A stretch of 64,000 nt of DNA from positions 374,501-438,500 of the forward strand of contig OX359200.1 in the NCBI GenBank assembly GCA_947172415.1, written 5' to 3'. The notes below the pieces were generated by a model, which did no database searches, had not been told where the DNA came from, and saw only the letters and a program-made list of their open reading frames with translations. Numbering within the stretch: the stretch's first letter is position 1; each line of letters opens with the position of its first letter. Both the position numbers and the translations under genes were made by a program. Below, piece by piece: positions 11,733-24,900 of the stretch. Source of the DNA: Chondrosia reniformis (lineage: Eukaryota; Porifera; Demospongiae; Chondrillida; Chondrillidae).

Positions 11733-13699
11733 ATTAAATGCTCTTCATAACAATATATAAGCCAAATGGATAGTCAATAATAAATATTAAATTAGCAAAT
11801 CACTATTTCTCTCAAACAACCAACAGATAAAAATGGTTTAATTGTAACCCGAGACGGAGCAGAACCTAATTTGTGCATTTCACATTGTAATATTCCAACC
11901 TAAGGCGGCAGTAGGAAGCTTAGTACAGTGTGCTATTTGAGAAATTAGACTGGTAATATGACCCTAATACCCTCACTCTGGGTCTCAAACTAGCAAATCA
12001 GTTACAAGTGTCTTCTTTGCTTGATTCTACAAGTCTGACAACTAATTACATTAACTCATCCACAGATGAATCTAGCAGCCTCAATAGGGAAAGAATTCAC
12101 TTTATAATTAATATGAATGGCTTCAGCATTTGGCTAGCACCATCACAGACAATCAAATACTCACATGTGAACAAAAACAGGACCAAATGCTAGCTCCCTG
12201 TCGCAGCCTAACACTCTAAAAGGCCAGCAGTACAATATGGACTGTTGCCAGTTATTAAACAAACACTCGTCTAATCAGAGATACATGGGCCCACTTTGGA
12301 AGTCCTTTAACAATTTGTAAATTGAAGAAAAATAAAACTAATGGAGGGAGTCCTTTAAGCCACGTGAATATCAGCCTAGCTTTGTTCCAAGGACTATTAC
12401 TTCCTATTGCTAGTCTAACTATCAATCCTCAATTACTGCCCTTAATTGTCAATCTTTAAGCATTCAACACCCAAACACATCTCAAAGGAAAATATCTCAT
12501 TACAAAGTATCATGACAACTAGTAAATGCTTTTAACACTACCACATCAAAGGATCGCATGCCAATACAAATTGTGTCAAGATTGGTGTTGATGTACATTT
12601 CCAGCACAACATTCACACAACACGTTCATACATCTACATCCAATACACCATTTTCCTACATGCTGAGCCTATTCTGTAAAAAGCCTATATATTCTTGCAG
12701 GACGGGAGTTTCAGAAGTGGTCACATTCTCATCATATACACGTTGGCTAACTAGCTTTGCTGTAATAGATACATAAATATCCAACACAATCACTGAGACC
12801 GAATTTGTATCAACTCATGACATCAAGTGATCTAACTTACACATTACGAATAAAACGATCAAAATGGACTATTAAAAGACTTGTATACCAAAGGCTTCGA
12901 CAACACGTGAAAGCTTTATTTTCAAGTTTTCACACTTTATTGGTTTTATATTTCCTTTATAGAGTAAGCACCCCCATTCACAAACAACACTACGTACAAT
13001 GAACATCGCATAAGCAGACAGCATTAAGATACTAACATCAACATCAAATCGGATTCAAAACTTTAGCTATCGTTCTAAAAGCTTTACAATCACTACTGCG
13101 ATTCTTCTATGAATAGGCTACCAAATACCAGTAAATTCGGAAACGATCTTCCATTAATATCAATTCGACGCGTACGTAAAGAAATGTAAAACTTGTCTAC
13201 CGATTAACCATTCAATCAGCTAAACAATGCGTACAGAGTCTGGCATACAAGTTTTAGGAATAAAATAGAACCTGTTAGAGACCCACCTTCTAAGCGATCC
13301 TTTGTATTTTCGAAAGCAATGGATACGTTTTCCTTAAACTTCTTTAGAAGCTAGAGGTCAGCGATTCGACTTCACGGATGATCAAATCTTCAAGATTCAC
13401 TGGAGAAGACGCTCAGCATTAAGTGAAGAATTTTCTGCGAGTGACGTCTGATCTTTGCACTCCGCCTACACAGTTCGACTGGGGCAAAAATTGATAATAA
13501 AATTCATTGATGAGTGCACACCCTCCAGTTTACGGAAAAGGTAAGATATACGGAGTACCCGAGATCAGATCTAAAAATCGGAGGAAAAGGCAAAGCTATT
13601 CACTATCCTATGGTTTGCACGAGTGATGCAGAGATTGTAACGTCTAGAAATATCTTATCCAGTGATTAGAGAGTCAAATTATCTGAAAATTAGATTGCT
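11733..13699. other. upstream region of NR-A, no gene seen
   Basis: No coding exon is supported. A truncated SINE-like copy lies at about 12641-12690. The last 300-400 bp before the NR-A ATG are less AT-rich and probably hold the promoter and 5' UTR. No clear TATA box is present. Confidence 0.4.
12641..12690 (+). repeat. dispersed SINE-like repeat, 5' fragment
   Basis: Only the TTTTCCTACATGCTGAGCC … TCTGTAAAAAGCCTATA part of the family is present. Confidence 0.6.
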
Positions 13700-16600
13700 A
13701 TGTCGGTTAGCGAGGTGAAGCGAGAAAAACGTCTTTTGCTAGTAGACGATGATGATAGTTCTAGAAGCCCGGTGCAAATTCAAGACAGAGAGGTATGATT
13801 GAATAACTAGTCGATAATTGGTGACAAATGTTGCCAATTATCCCCTTTCTTTCTCAGCGTACTCTTAACAAACACAAGCCTAGAAGAAACGATGGCAGAC
13901 CCCTAACTGGTCCCAGCTGTGCCGTGTGCGAAGAAGAGGCGCCAGATGGACAACAGTTTAGAAAGCACTATGGCGTGATATGCTGTGAGGCATGCAAGTG
14001 TTTCTTCAGACGGACTGTTCAAATGGGCAAACGTTACGAGTGTAAACTCTCTAGAGACTGTCCAGTTGGAAAGAATGTGCGGCATTGGTGCCAATCTTGT
14101 CGTTTCCAGAAGTGCTGTAACTCTGGGATGAAGAGAGAAGGTAGCATTATCTGCAATTCAATCTCTATTCTGCAATTATGTCCGTATAGTAGTCCCGAGG
14201 ATGGAATATCTAGCCTATATACTAGTCAAGTGATAATTGTGACAATGATGTTTTGTGAATCATTATTATTACAGTGTACCAGTAGACTCTATTGTCCCAG
14301 AAACTTTATGTATCAGAAATTCCAAGGAGTCTCCTTATAAGCTACAGATGAGAACTATTGGATGTACGTGACAAGCAACAATTGCAATGATTTTCCATTA
14401 CTAAAAGGGAATCCCTATGTAAATAATATAGTTTTTGTGAATTGGAAATCAATAGGGAGCCATTTTACTGTTGCTAAATAGCTTCATAGTCACATGACAG
14501 TCATGTGAGCTTAAAGAAAATGAATTATTAAAGTCACACCCCCTTGTGCAGCAAGTCATGAATATGAGTAGTTGTATAAACTGTTATTAGATAATGAGTA
14601 ATGTTATAGCCATAAAGCTGTGTTAATTTTTTGGGTAGCTTAGGTTTCTGGGGGGCTAGAAATTGGAATATACTTGTTACTACCCTACAGTTATATATAT
14701 ATCTATAATAGGAAACTGAAAGGGACTATAGCTATATTATTGAGTAGCCATTGTTGGCAGACAATGCGCTTAGAGATGTATATATATGTACAATAGAAAT
14801 ATTAACTTGAATTTCTTAAAAGTGAAATAAATGTTTAAATACCTAATCTTGTGAATGATAAGAATATAGTCATTTTGAAATTGGAACTGGTGATAGAGTA
14901 TTTCAATTCTAGTGTGGAAACTAAATGGCTGTTCTCTCTGCAACATTTGCCAGTGACATCTAGAACCTTTCATCGTGGTAATCAGAAGTAATTCCATTGA
15001 AATGCTATAATAATTACAGTGCATTGGCTGTTGTATGAAGAGGGACATTTTATTAAATCCCTGGGATGAACAGTGATCTCTTTGTACATGACCTTTTTAT
15101 GGAGAGGAAGTGCTGGAGAGATCGTGTAAGGTTCACCTAGACTAGTAGGATTTAAGATTGGAACTACAGTTTTTTGGTTTGAAGGATGTGGGTGTCCCAA
15201 GAATTCACACAAGGGAAGTCCTCAGTCATCTGGTTAAATCTTTTTTAGTTTTTAAGTATCACTTCCTATCATTCACCCTCTTGGCCTTATTTGCCAATTG
15301 GAGGTGCCTTGATGAATCATAAGCCAGTCTGTGGACATCTGACTCAAAGGTTAATAGCTTGTCAGCTATCATATGATCACTTGTTAGCTATCATATGATC
15401 ACTTGTTATTGCTGATGGAGCGGTATAAACTAGCTTCCAACTTTTGTGGTTTCTTGAGCAACCGTGTGTGTGAATCTTTTATGACATCTGTGTGTTACCA
15501 TTTGTATAATTTTGTGTTTTTCTCAATTTTTGGCACATTTTGTAATCTCATTAATTGCATCTTCTTTTTGTTATATTACTAAACTCCTGTGGAATGAAGT
15601 CATCATTGTTGTAATTCAATCCTGTCAGATAATCAGCACTCGGAAATTGACTTTACACAGAAATAAATACATATGACATACACACTTGATAATACTTAAT
15701 ACTTGACCAATATTTTCCTTCCCTTAGCTGTAAAGGGTCTTGGAGTAAACAAGAAGTCTGGAGCCAAGGAGACCACCAAAAGGTCAAAGGTCGACGGGCC
15801 CACACACATAAGGCACAAGATTACCAAATATGATGACAGCTGCGACGACGCTGGTGAGGACTATCTCATGCTATCTGCCCCCATGACGTCCCCCGACTAT
15901 ATTGGCTTTGTGGACAAGAAGAAGAATGGACAGCATATGGAATCCCTCGGCCTGGGGCTCTCTCCCGTTAATCTGAATAACTCTCTAGTTAATCTCAGTA
16001 GTCCTCCTTCTGTCAGCACACTGAACAACCGCTTGTCTGAAACCAAGCAAGAAGAAGGTTTAGAGCAAACACAGACACTGGCAGGTACAAAGTTTGCTTC
16101 TCTCTCCAGTGATGTGATTGGCCATTCGAGTGGTTACTATGGTAATGCTCACTACTCCAGAGGAGGTAGTGGATACAGTCAGCATTACACTAGTCCACCC
16201 ACACCAGTTGGAGCCACGCCCAGCTACCCCGCCTCCTATCAGAGCACGCCGTGCCCATCTGCATGCCCCTCCCCCTACCATCCCTCAGCTTGTCAGTCTG
16301 CCAGTAACACTCCGTATGCAACTCCTTACCAGACGCCCGTGGCATCACCTGTCAGTACGAGGAACACGCCTGCTGCCACGCCCCTCCAGTCACCAGCCCC
16401 TTCACCACACCCTCCGTTTGTGAACCCTTGTCACCTTCCAATGTACTATCAGCAGCATGATGGTGTAGTTAGCGACACTAACAGTCCCTTATCTCTGAGG
16501 TCTTACCCAGCGTCCTGTCCCGTTTCCCCGGCCACCTCTCCCACTCCCTTGTCCAGTAGATCATTCCAACAGCTACTGAATCCACACACTGTTGCATCGT

Positions 16601-18830
16601 CATCGCAAGTGTCCAACATTGTCAGCTTTCCCACAATATCGGGTGACCAGGTAGCCTTTCAAACTCAGCGCCAATTTAGGGCAGCCAATAAAGTTCCTCT
16701 GCAATTGCCATCTGCTCCGCCATATCCGGGCACCTCAGAAGTGGTTAGTTTTTATCAATTTCCAGTTCCACCCCCGTACTGACATTCATCTAGTTCCATA
16801 TTTAGGAGTAATAAGCACTATTTAGTTAAATGTGTTCTATATTGTCAATGTGGGTGGTCAAAAGCACCTCTTTACAAACTGATTGGATTCATAGTCGGCC
16901 ATTTTATTTTATTGTCCACCCTATCTAAGAGTTACTGACTTCACAGGTTCAAACCATTTTTTTGTAAATTTCTTATTTTCTATTTTCCTCCATTCATCTC
17001 ACTTTTTTCAAGTTTGTATTACGATCATGAATTATATTACAATTTGGTGAATTGCTAAAATTCAATAGTAAATGCGACACAGGTGCCACGCCCCCACATT
17101 GCCAATACTAGTACCTTTTGTTACTGCTCTCTTTGTGAATAATACTGTAATTGATTTTGGCCTTTTGGGGGTGTGGCTTATATAAAATGCACGTGTTTGT
17201 TGGTATATTAATGGCATGCATATAACTGAGTGTGTCTGAGTACGTGACTAGTGATGTCCACAGACTAATTCACTGCATGAATGATTTCATACCTTTGGCA
17301 ACAGTAACCTTTCATATGTAAAAGGCCCAATAAGTGACCTTTGCTGATAGAGAGAGGATATCCTTTGTGGTTTTGAAGTCATGACAGGAATGCAGAATGT
17401 ATAGATAATGGAGACATATTGTTAGTCTTATACATCAGCTGTACACCATCCCCAACATACCAGTCTCTTCTTGATAACTTCAGCTATGGGACTGTTAACA
17501 TTCCTAGAATAGTGACTATAAATAGTCTTGCCTCTAGAGGTGTGTATTGAAAGTGTTGATGCCTTTCAATGAATTGCAATGTATATATTAACAGACTTGA
17601 ATAGGGAATATGCAGAATCAAAGATAGCCTTACAACTAATAACAATGACACAGAACTAGATATTTTGGTATGTGTATAATGAAGCTGGTTAGTGTGATTG
17701 CATATGTAATTGGTTACAATGTAGTGGAGATATTGTGTGTGTTCTCCCTTAGCATCTAACTGCTGATTCAGTACTGCAAGGTGCTCCAATACATGCAATC
17801 AGTTCGACCTTACCTCACGAGACCAAGGCCTTGGTCATTGAGGGCGGGGCATTGGAGGTACAGTCCAGCCAACACCAGGAAGCGGAAGTGGAGGAAGTGC
17901 TAGACTCGCTACGTCTACGCATCAGTGCTATGTTTAAATGGGCCAAGGGGGAAGTAAAGGGATTTGATGACTTGTCTCCTTTGGACCAGAAAGCTCTTCT
18001 CAGAAGAACAGTAGCAGAATTAGTTATGCTTGGGTTTGCCAAAGCCTCCATCGGATTTAATGGTACACAACTGCACCTGTTTTGGACTTTCATATGTACA
18101 GAATTAAATTGGTTGTGGTTTAGTTATCATTTTGAATTCAAATACAGTTAAAAGTTAGTACAGTTAAATGTATAAATATAGCTTATAGTAATCTATTTAA
18201 TCAAGGGCACATATGATCTGTACAATATACATATGCAAGTGTGTCTATGTTTTGTTGATCTCAGATATGCTCCTTCTGGGGAAAACGGGAAAGATCATTC
18301 AACCTACTCATACCAATTCTGGTATTGCATCTGTGGCAAGAATCACTCTTCTTCGTTTGGTGGATCCACTGAAGATTCTGAACATTGATAACAAGGAACT
18401 CCTCTTGCTGAAGGAAGTGGTGCTATTCAATCCAGGTAAGCTGAATGAGAAGCCATTAGTACCTGGGTCCATCACATGATGTAATGTCTGTAGAGGCACT
18501 AGTTAGGCACTTGTAAGATGTATCCCTTTCATTTCCCATGTCTTCCACTATGTAGAAATAGATGGCTTGAGAAACAGGGACACTGTAAGACAGCTGCGGA
18601 AGAGAAGACTTGTGGAATTGAAAGAATACACTAATAACGCTGACCCAAATCGCCTGGGTGAACTCCTCTGTCTACTGACCCCACTGTATGAAGTTGGGCA
18701 AGAAGTCACTGAACAACTCCGACTGGAACAGTTTGTGAATGAAGGAGAAGCAAGAATTGATGCATTGCTACTAATGTCAATGATTAATGACGGCGGAAAC
18801 ATTGATTTATCTTTGGAACGCATAAAATAA
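13700..18830 (+). CDS. NR-A: nuclear receptor with divergent P-box and enlarged first zinc finger
   Basis: Ligand-regulated-type transcription factor acting in the nucleus. Six exons join in phase: 13700-13792, 13858-14140, 15728-16743, 17753-18062, 18265-18435, 18556-18830 (about 715 aa). The start is the first ATG of an open exon ending in a GT donor. Exon 2 carries the C4 DNA-binding domain (about residues 52-125). Finger 1 has 18 rather than the usual 13 residues between Cys2 and Cys3; the P-box is CEACKC followed by FFRRT. Finger 2 spacing (5, 9, 2) is normal. Exon 3 is a long Ser/Thr/Pro/Tyr-rich hinge. Exons 4-6 encode the ligand-binding domain, with the helix 3-5 signature MFKWAKGEVKGFDDLSPLDQ then KALLRRTVAELVMLGFA, ending in a helical C-terminus. 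The donor at 16744 (GTG|GTTAGT) is chosen because phase 0 matches the next acceptor; otherwise the frame would stop at 16780-16782 and give a receptor without a ligand-binding domain. The intron after the DNA-binding domain is phase 1, as in NR-B to NR-E. Confidence 0.9.
15781..15793 (+). promoter_or_regulatory. DR1-like sequence inside NR-A coding exon
   Basis: AGGTCA-A-AGGTCG, encoding RSKV. It fits a DR1 except for the last base, but codon constraint is a sufficient explanation. Confidence 0.2.
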
Positions 18831-18945
18831 GAATTTTATTTGTGTGTTTAGATTTTTGTGGTTGCTTGTAAATACCGTTTTCTTTTCTATGCCCAACCCT
18901 TATTAATCACCTTTTGTTGCGCAATATCCTGTGGAATATCCGAAA

Positions 18946-21900
18946 ATGGCCGCTCAAGGTAAGAGCAGTTGTACATGCGTTAATTTCATTATAGTTGCAA
19001 CTGTTATGAGAGATCCTTAGTGACGAGTGATTAAAAGCGATCATGAGAATGTGTTTTACATACAATATGTTCTGCGATCATGTTGAACATGCATATATCG
19101 GTAGTATATACTAAGTAATAATCAATCTGCCTGCTCCACCTACTGATTCCTATCGACCTACCTTGCAGGTCGGTTACGTGTGGCGCTGTTGGCAATACTG
19201 CTGCTTCTACAGCACGCAACCGGTGACCTTACGTCTTCGGATTCAACAGAAACAGCTCCTTCTGGTTCATTGGAGAAGGACTCGAAAGAAGCGAAACAAA
19301 ATCCCGCCCCAATGGCCTTTGCCTCAGTGGTCAACGAAATGGGAAAAGGGTAAGTACTGACAAATGTGTCTATACGTGAATTAGAGGCTGTAGGCTGTAA
19401 TACAGTGTGTCAGTGTGAGTGTGGTGTGATGGTGTAAGAAACGTCATTAATGAGTGTATTCATTGATAAACTGTACGTGTTAATACAATGGACATCATTT
19501 AGACTGGGGAGACACTTATCCATTGGCTACTATACAGTGGTCTCAGATGTCACTTCTACAGACGCTCATCCTAAGAGAATGTCTTAAGAAACCGATTTTA
19601 TATCCATGACTTTCTAGATTGCATTTTATGACAAATGTGATTGATATTTAATTTAATTACGATGCACAAAATTTTTCACACAAGATATGCAAATTACACA
19701 CAACCATGCACCCAAAGTAACTTGGTTGATAATTTGTGGATAAGTGGAGCACCCGTGTTGTAATACAAGACGATCCATGTAGTTACATTAATCTGTCTTG
19801 TACTCCTTTGAAATTGATTAGTTAAGTTTATGTATTTAACTAAATTTACTGCTATACGAAGGACTCTTTAATGACTAATTGAGTTAGTTAAGGATCATTC
19901 ATATTACAATACAACATTAACACAATTAGCAGAACTATTTTATCATCAATACATAATAATAATTTAACTTCCGGGAGAGATTATAGAGAAAAACAGTTAA
20001 TGAGTTACAGATGCTCATATCACCAATACAACCAATTTAGCTCTAGATCATTTTAAGAGGTTAATGTCATAGTAACCTAATATCCATGGTAACCACATTT
20101 CCGTGGTAACCAGTCTAATTAGATGACTTGAAAGGAAATACTGTTTGTTGTTCCAGTCTGTCGGACATGTCAAACTACAGTGTGTACTACATGAAGGAGG
20201 CAGTGAAATACGATAACTACTACTGTTTTGTAATGCCGACTGTATAGACTTGAGATAGCGGCAGATTTAGGGCATGCTTTGGGCGCTGAATCACTCCCTC
20301 GAAGTTTGAGTTTGTATTAGCCTTATCTCAAACCTCTTTGATAAAACACTAATCAACTCACCTCACACCCTTTCTCTGTCACACTCCTATAATCCCCTCC
20401 CCCTGTCAACCTACTACTTTGTATTCTCTTTATTCAGGTTTCTGAACTTTTGGCAAAAGTACAATTTTCTAGTTAATGTGAGTCAAGTACACTTATTCAG
20501 TAGTCATAACTTGTATGGCTTTAAGTGACTTTGAAGTGCAAGCAATTCCTTCTGGAAAGCTATTGCATCACTTTTGATAGCTACAATATAACCGGTCGGC
20601 TTGGAGCTGGCTGAACTTGGCCTTATTAGAGAGGTGGCCACATTATATATACGGCCATTTTTTACCAGATATTAAGAGCCAACTGTAATTAAAAGGTGAC
20701 AGTTTTACTGTGGCTCTCCTATTGGGTTCCATTGCTACATTGTGTTGTGTTGCGTTGCGTTCAGTTTTACGTGCCGTGGTGTGAACACAGTCAAGCACTG
20801 TATCCTCTCCTCTCTGAACTGGCCCTCCGGATGACAAACAGCTCTGTGAATGTGATACAGGTGGACGTGTCGCAATATGGAGGTCAGCTGATTAATTACG
20901 TATGTCAGTCATGTAGGATACCTCAAGTGACTACATCTACTTGTATAGATCTGAGTGATTGGGGCAATTCATTCCTGAAGGCAACACTAACCAAGTTTTA
21001 AGATGGCTATACGGCTGTCAAAATGTTTGGTCATGCATTTTAAAACTTTGGTTGGCATCACAATTAACAAGAACCCCCATCCCCATCTACTGTTTAGTTC
21101 AAACTTTATCTAGAATCCTTATTATCCTGTACCAGAGTTGCTCAATATATATGAATTTAGGTTACTTCGGCTAGCTATACTTACAGTAGGCCCTTTGTGA
21201 AGATTTAGTTTTCTCTCTCTGTTTATAAAGATTTTGTAAAAATAAAGTAGATTAGTAGATTAACTTTCATATATGTTGCTATGGAAACTTAATAGATTTC
21301 TAGTGACACAGTGTAACACAGTCCTTTGGACCTACAGCTACGCATGGTCACACATGGCCATGGATGAATAGCTGACTTAATGGACAATTAAAGTGATAAT
21401 TAACCCGCAGCTACTATCACATATTTATGCATTATGAGGCCAGCTGCTCCAGTGATTGAGCAGATGAAGTAGAATTGAAAAAAAAAAAAAAAGTGGGGAG
21501 CCAACATACTGGTACACAGGCCTGTATCTATAAGTCTTCTCTATTGATAGTTTAGTAATTATTTGCTATAACAGCCAATTCTGCTTGCAAATTCTTGGCA
21601 TACCGTATGACAAAGTTCACCAATCCATGCCAAGGGTCAATATAGTTTTACAACTGGTTTATGTAGCTTTCAATACAAACCATTTAAACTTTCCACTTTT
21701 AAATGAAAGGAATGTTCTCCTGATCCACATGGTAAAGATATAGTCTTTCAAGGTTCGACCCGTCACATGTACATGGGATATGTGGGGTGATGACCCCAAG
21801 ACATGCTTAACTATATCCCCTTTGTGTACAAAGCTGCTAGAATTACTCCTCTGGACTGAAGAATCTAAATAATAAATATATTTACTGTGTCCAATGGGGG

Positions 21901-24900
21901 CAGGAAGGACTCTCTTTCTAAAGTTTCTTTTGTTAATACAGAAGGACACATAGCTGCTTAAATATTTTAAATGAAGAATGTTTGAATTTTCTTTCTAAAA
22001 ATGTGTTAACTTTTAACTCTGTCTCCCTGTGTGTGTGTGTAGAGGTCGCTGCCTACTTCCAAGTGACAAGCACTCCAAATATTAAGTTGTGAGTCAGCCC
22101 CTGTAATTTGCTTTTCTTGTGTGGCTTTTGTTCAATGGAGGTGCATTTGTCAAGTCTTTTGTTCTGGTGAATTGTGATTGGACCAGATGAGAGATAAAAT
22201 GTATTCTCACGTGTCTAATATAACATTGAAGAGACTGGTAATACAGGACCCACTGTTGGGAGAATGTCTCCCTAATTAACCATTCTACATTCCATATACA
22301 TATATAATGTGTTCCTGATTGGCTAGTTTCAAACCACAAGTTTGTTATAAAATGGCTTCTCTTTCTAGTGGACATTTGCTCTTCAATGGCTGCCATAGAC
22401 TTCATCTTCCAAACTACATTCTACCACTGAAGAGAGCCACTTGTCTTGTCTTGTCCATTTCCCAGTTCACTATCAAGAATGTACTTCCTCATTTTATTGG
22501 CTACTATTCTAGCCAATCAGATCACTGTATTTATGTTGATCTATCATAATGTTTGTGTCTGATAAGTTGATTGGCCAAAGCCCCTAGCATTCTGGGATAC
22601 CAGATAGAGATGTCAGGACACATTTCTGCCTCACTAAAATGGCAGCTGATAGTGGGCTGGGAATGAGACTAGATGCTCACTTGAAGCCATTTTGAAATGC
22701 TACATTAACATGACAGTCATTTAAATATATACTTTGATCATAGAAAATGGCAGCTGATAGTGGGCTGGGAATGAGACTAGATGCTCACTTGAAGCCATTT
22801 TGAAATGCTACATTAACATGACAGTCATTTAAATGTAAACTTTGATCATAGATGTTTCTATTGCTTGTAAATTATTTTTATTTCCAATTGCAGTTTAAAA
22901 CAAGGAATACCATACAATTACAATGACCACGTAACTATTCCTAATTTAATGCGATTTATTGGTATAGTGTTGGGGTAAGTAACATGTAAAGCTAATGATT
23001 TGTGTATGATCATTTAAACAAAATGCATGTTGAAGGATGGCTTTGTAAAACGTGTGATTTCTCTCATTTTTCAGACCTGCAATGTTTGAAGTCAACACTA
23101 CAGACAGTTATAAAATGTGGAAGGGTAACTTGACTGTCTTTTATATGCTACTCCATTCAAAGGAGGTTAACAGTGAATGGCAGGTTAATGTACAGACATA
23201 ATGGCATGCCATATGTATAAGTACATAATGGTGTATGTACAGACATAATGGCATGCCATATGTATAATTACATAATAGTATATGTACAGACATAATGGCA
23301 TGCCATATGTATAATTATATAATGGTATTTTGCTATACAAGACCACACTCAACTCTTTCTCCTTCCGAATGTGCTTCATTTTGCCACCATTTTTTTCTTT
23401 TTCTGTTTCATTCCTTTTTCTCCTTTTTCTCTATAATATTTCTTACTTTTTTTTATCTTAATTTTTTCGTTTTCATTCTAACTTTTTTGATTTTTTTGCT
23501 TTTTCGCTGTAGCGCTTATTTTTATTCTTTTTTCTCTCCGCGTGACTTGTCATCTCTAATTCCCTTCGCTCTAGTCTATATATCAGCGAGTAGCTGAAGA
23601 GAAATACATTGAAAATGTCTTTTTATACACAAGCAATCAAGAGGTAGTCCAATTGCTGGGGGTTAAGTATACTCCTCTCTTGGTTGTGTTAAAGGACTCA
23701 AATATGTATGAATATAAAGGTTAGCTAAGATGAGATTTAATACTTAAACTACCCTATATTTCAGAATACAATTGAATGAAGTCAGTTACAGCTAAAATAT
23801 ATTAATTTTTGACACTCAGAATGTTTAAAGTGCCCATCAACAAAACAAAATATTTCATTTTCAGGTAGTTTTCACTTCTCTTTGAGATCTCTATTAGGTA
23901 ACCGAATCTGTACTTCTTAATTGGTTCTCTGAAACATTTTAATTGGTTCTCTAAGTATCCCTCTAGTTCCAACTAAGATTCTCTTTGAGGTCTCTATTAG
24001 GTAACCAAATCTGCACTTCTTAATTGGTTCTCTGAAACATTTTAATAATTGGTTCTCTGAAACATTTTAATTGGTTCTCTAAGCGTCCCTCTAGTACTCT
24101 GTGTTTGTGTGTGTTCACTTGTGTGTACTGTATATTGTAGATGTGATATCTCCTTACTCGATGGGAAAATGGGTGGACAGTGAGCGGTTTGAGGCTTTTC
24201 CGGAAGTTAACTTGACCACAGCCAGGAGATTTATATACAGCTCAATAGGTATTGAGATGTTGCTAAGGTTACCTGAGTTACTGGATTTGAACTTTGAAGT
24301 TAACTTCCTTAGGAAAGAAATTAGTAATGCTTTCAACAGGGGAATACCCCAGTCAGTTGGATAAAAGGTGCAATTGTTAAAGAAATATTTGACTTCTATC
24401 CACTAGTATGATGTACTTCCACAGAATTGCAGATATTGTGAAGTCGTTTGCACTTGGCAGATCACTACACAGGTTTGGAGGTGTGGTATAAAGCTTTCCC
24501 TTCCCTTATCACAACCACAACCATTTCATTTCCTGTAGTTCATATCAGTTTATATGGAACAAAGGGAAGGAACTTCCAGAAGCCTTAGCAAACCAGTGAG
24601 CACTGATGTTGATACAATTAATGCTTAATTATCCAACTCCATATTTAATACAATTTAGGGAGATCAGTTTGCCCAGTCTTTTGGTGTATGACAGAGAAAG
24701 AAACTTAAATTATATTTATGACAAAGTAGGTTTGTTGAAATTCTTTGTATCATTTATCATCATCATCATCACCATCATCAATTTTTAATTTTATCAGGAA
24801 TGTCCCTTCAGCTCATAGCTGGTCTACCAGGGAGTCCTGTAATTACAAACATTATACACAAATTGTAAATCAGTTATATCAGTCAACAATCAGTCTGGGC

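Noticed and set aside
15781-15793. DR1 motif as a functional response element
   Set aside because: It lies in coding sequence and is explained by the codons; listed only at low confidence.
16060-16423. Minus- and plus-strand frames overlapping NR-A exon 3
   Set aside because: Shadows of the Pro/Ser-rich coding exon in other frames.
24249-24364. Continuation of the TMX3 exon to a stop at 24362-24364
   Set aside because: Would truncate the protein before clearly homologous downstream exons; more likely intron read-through, although the exact donor is uncertain.
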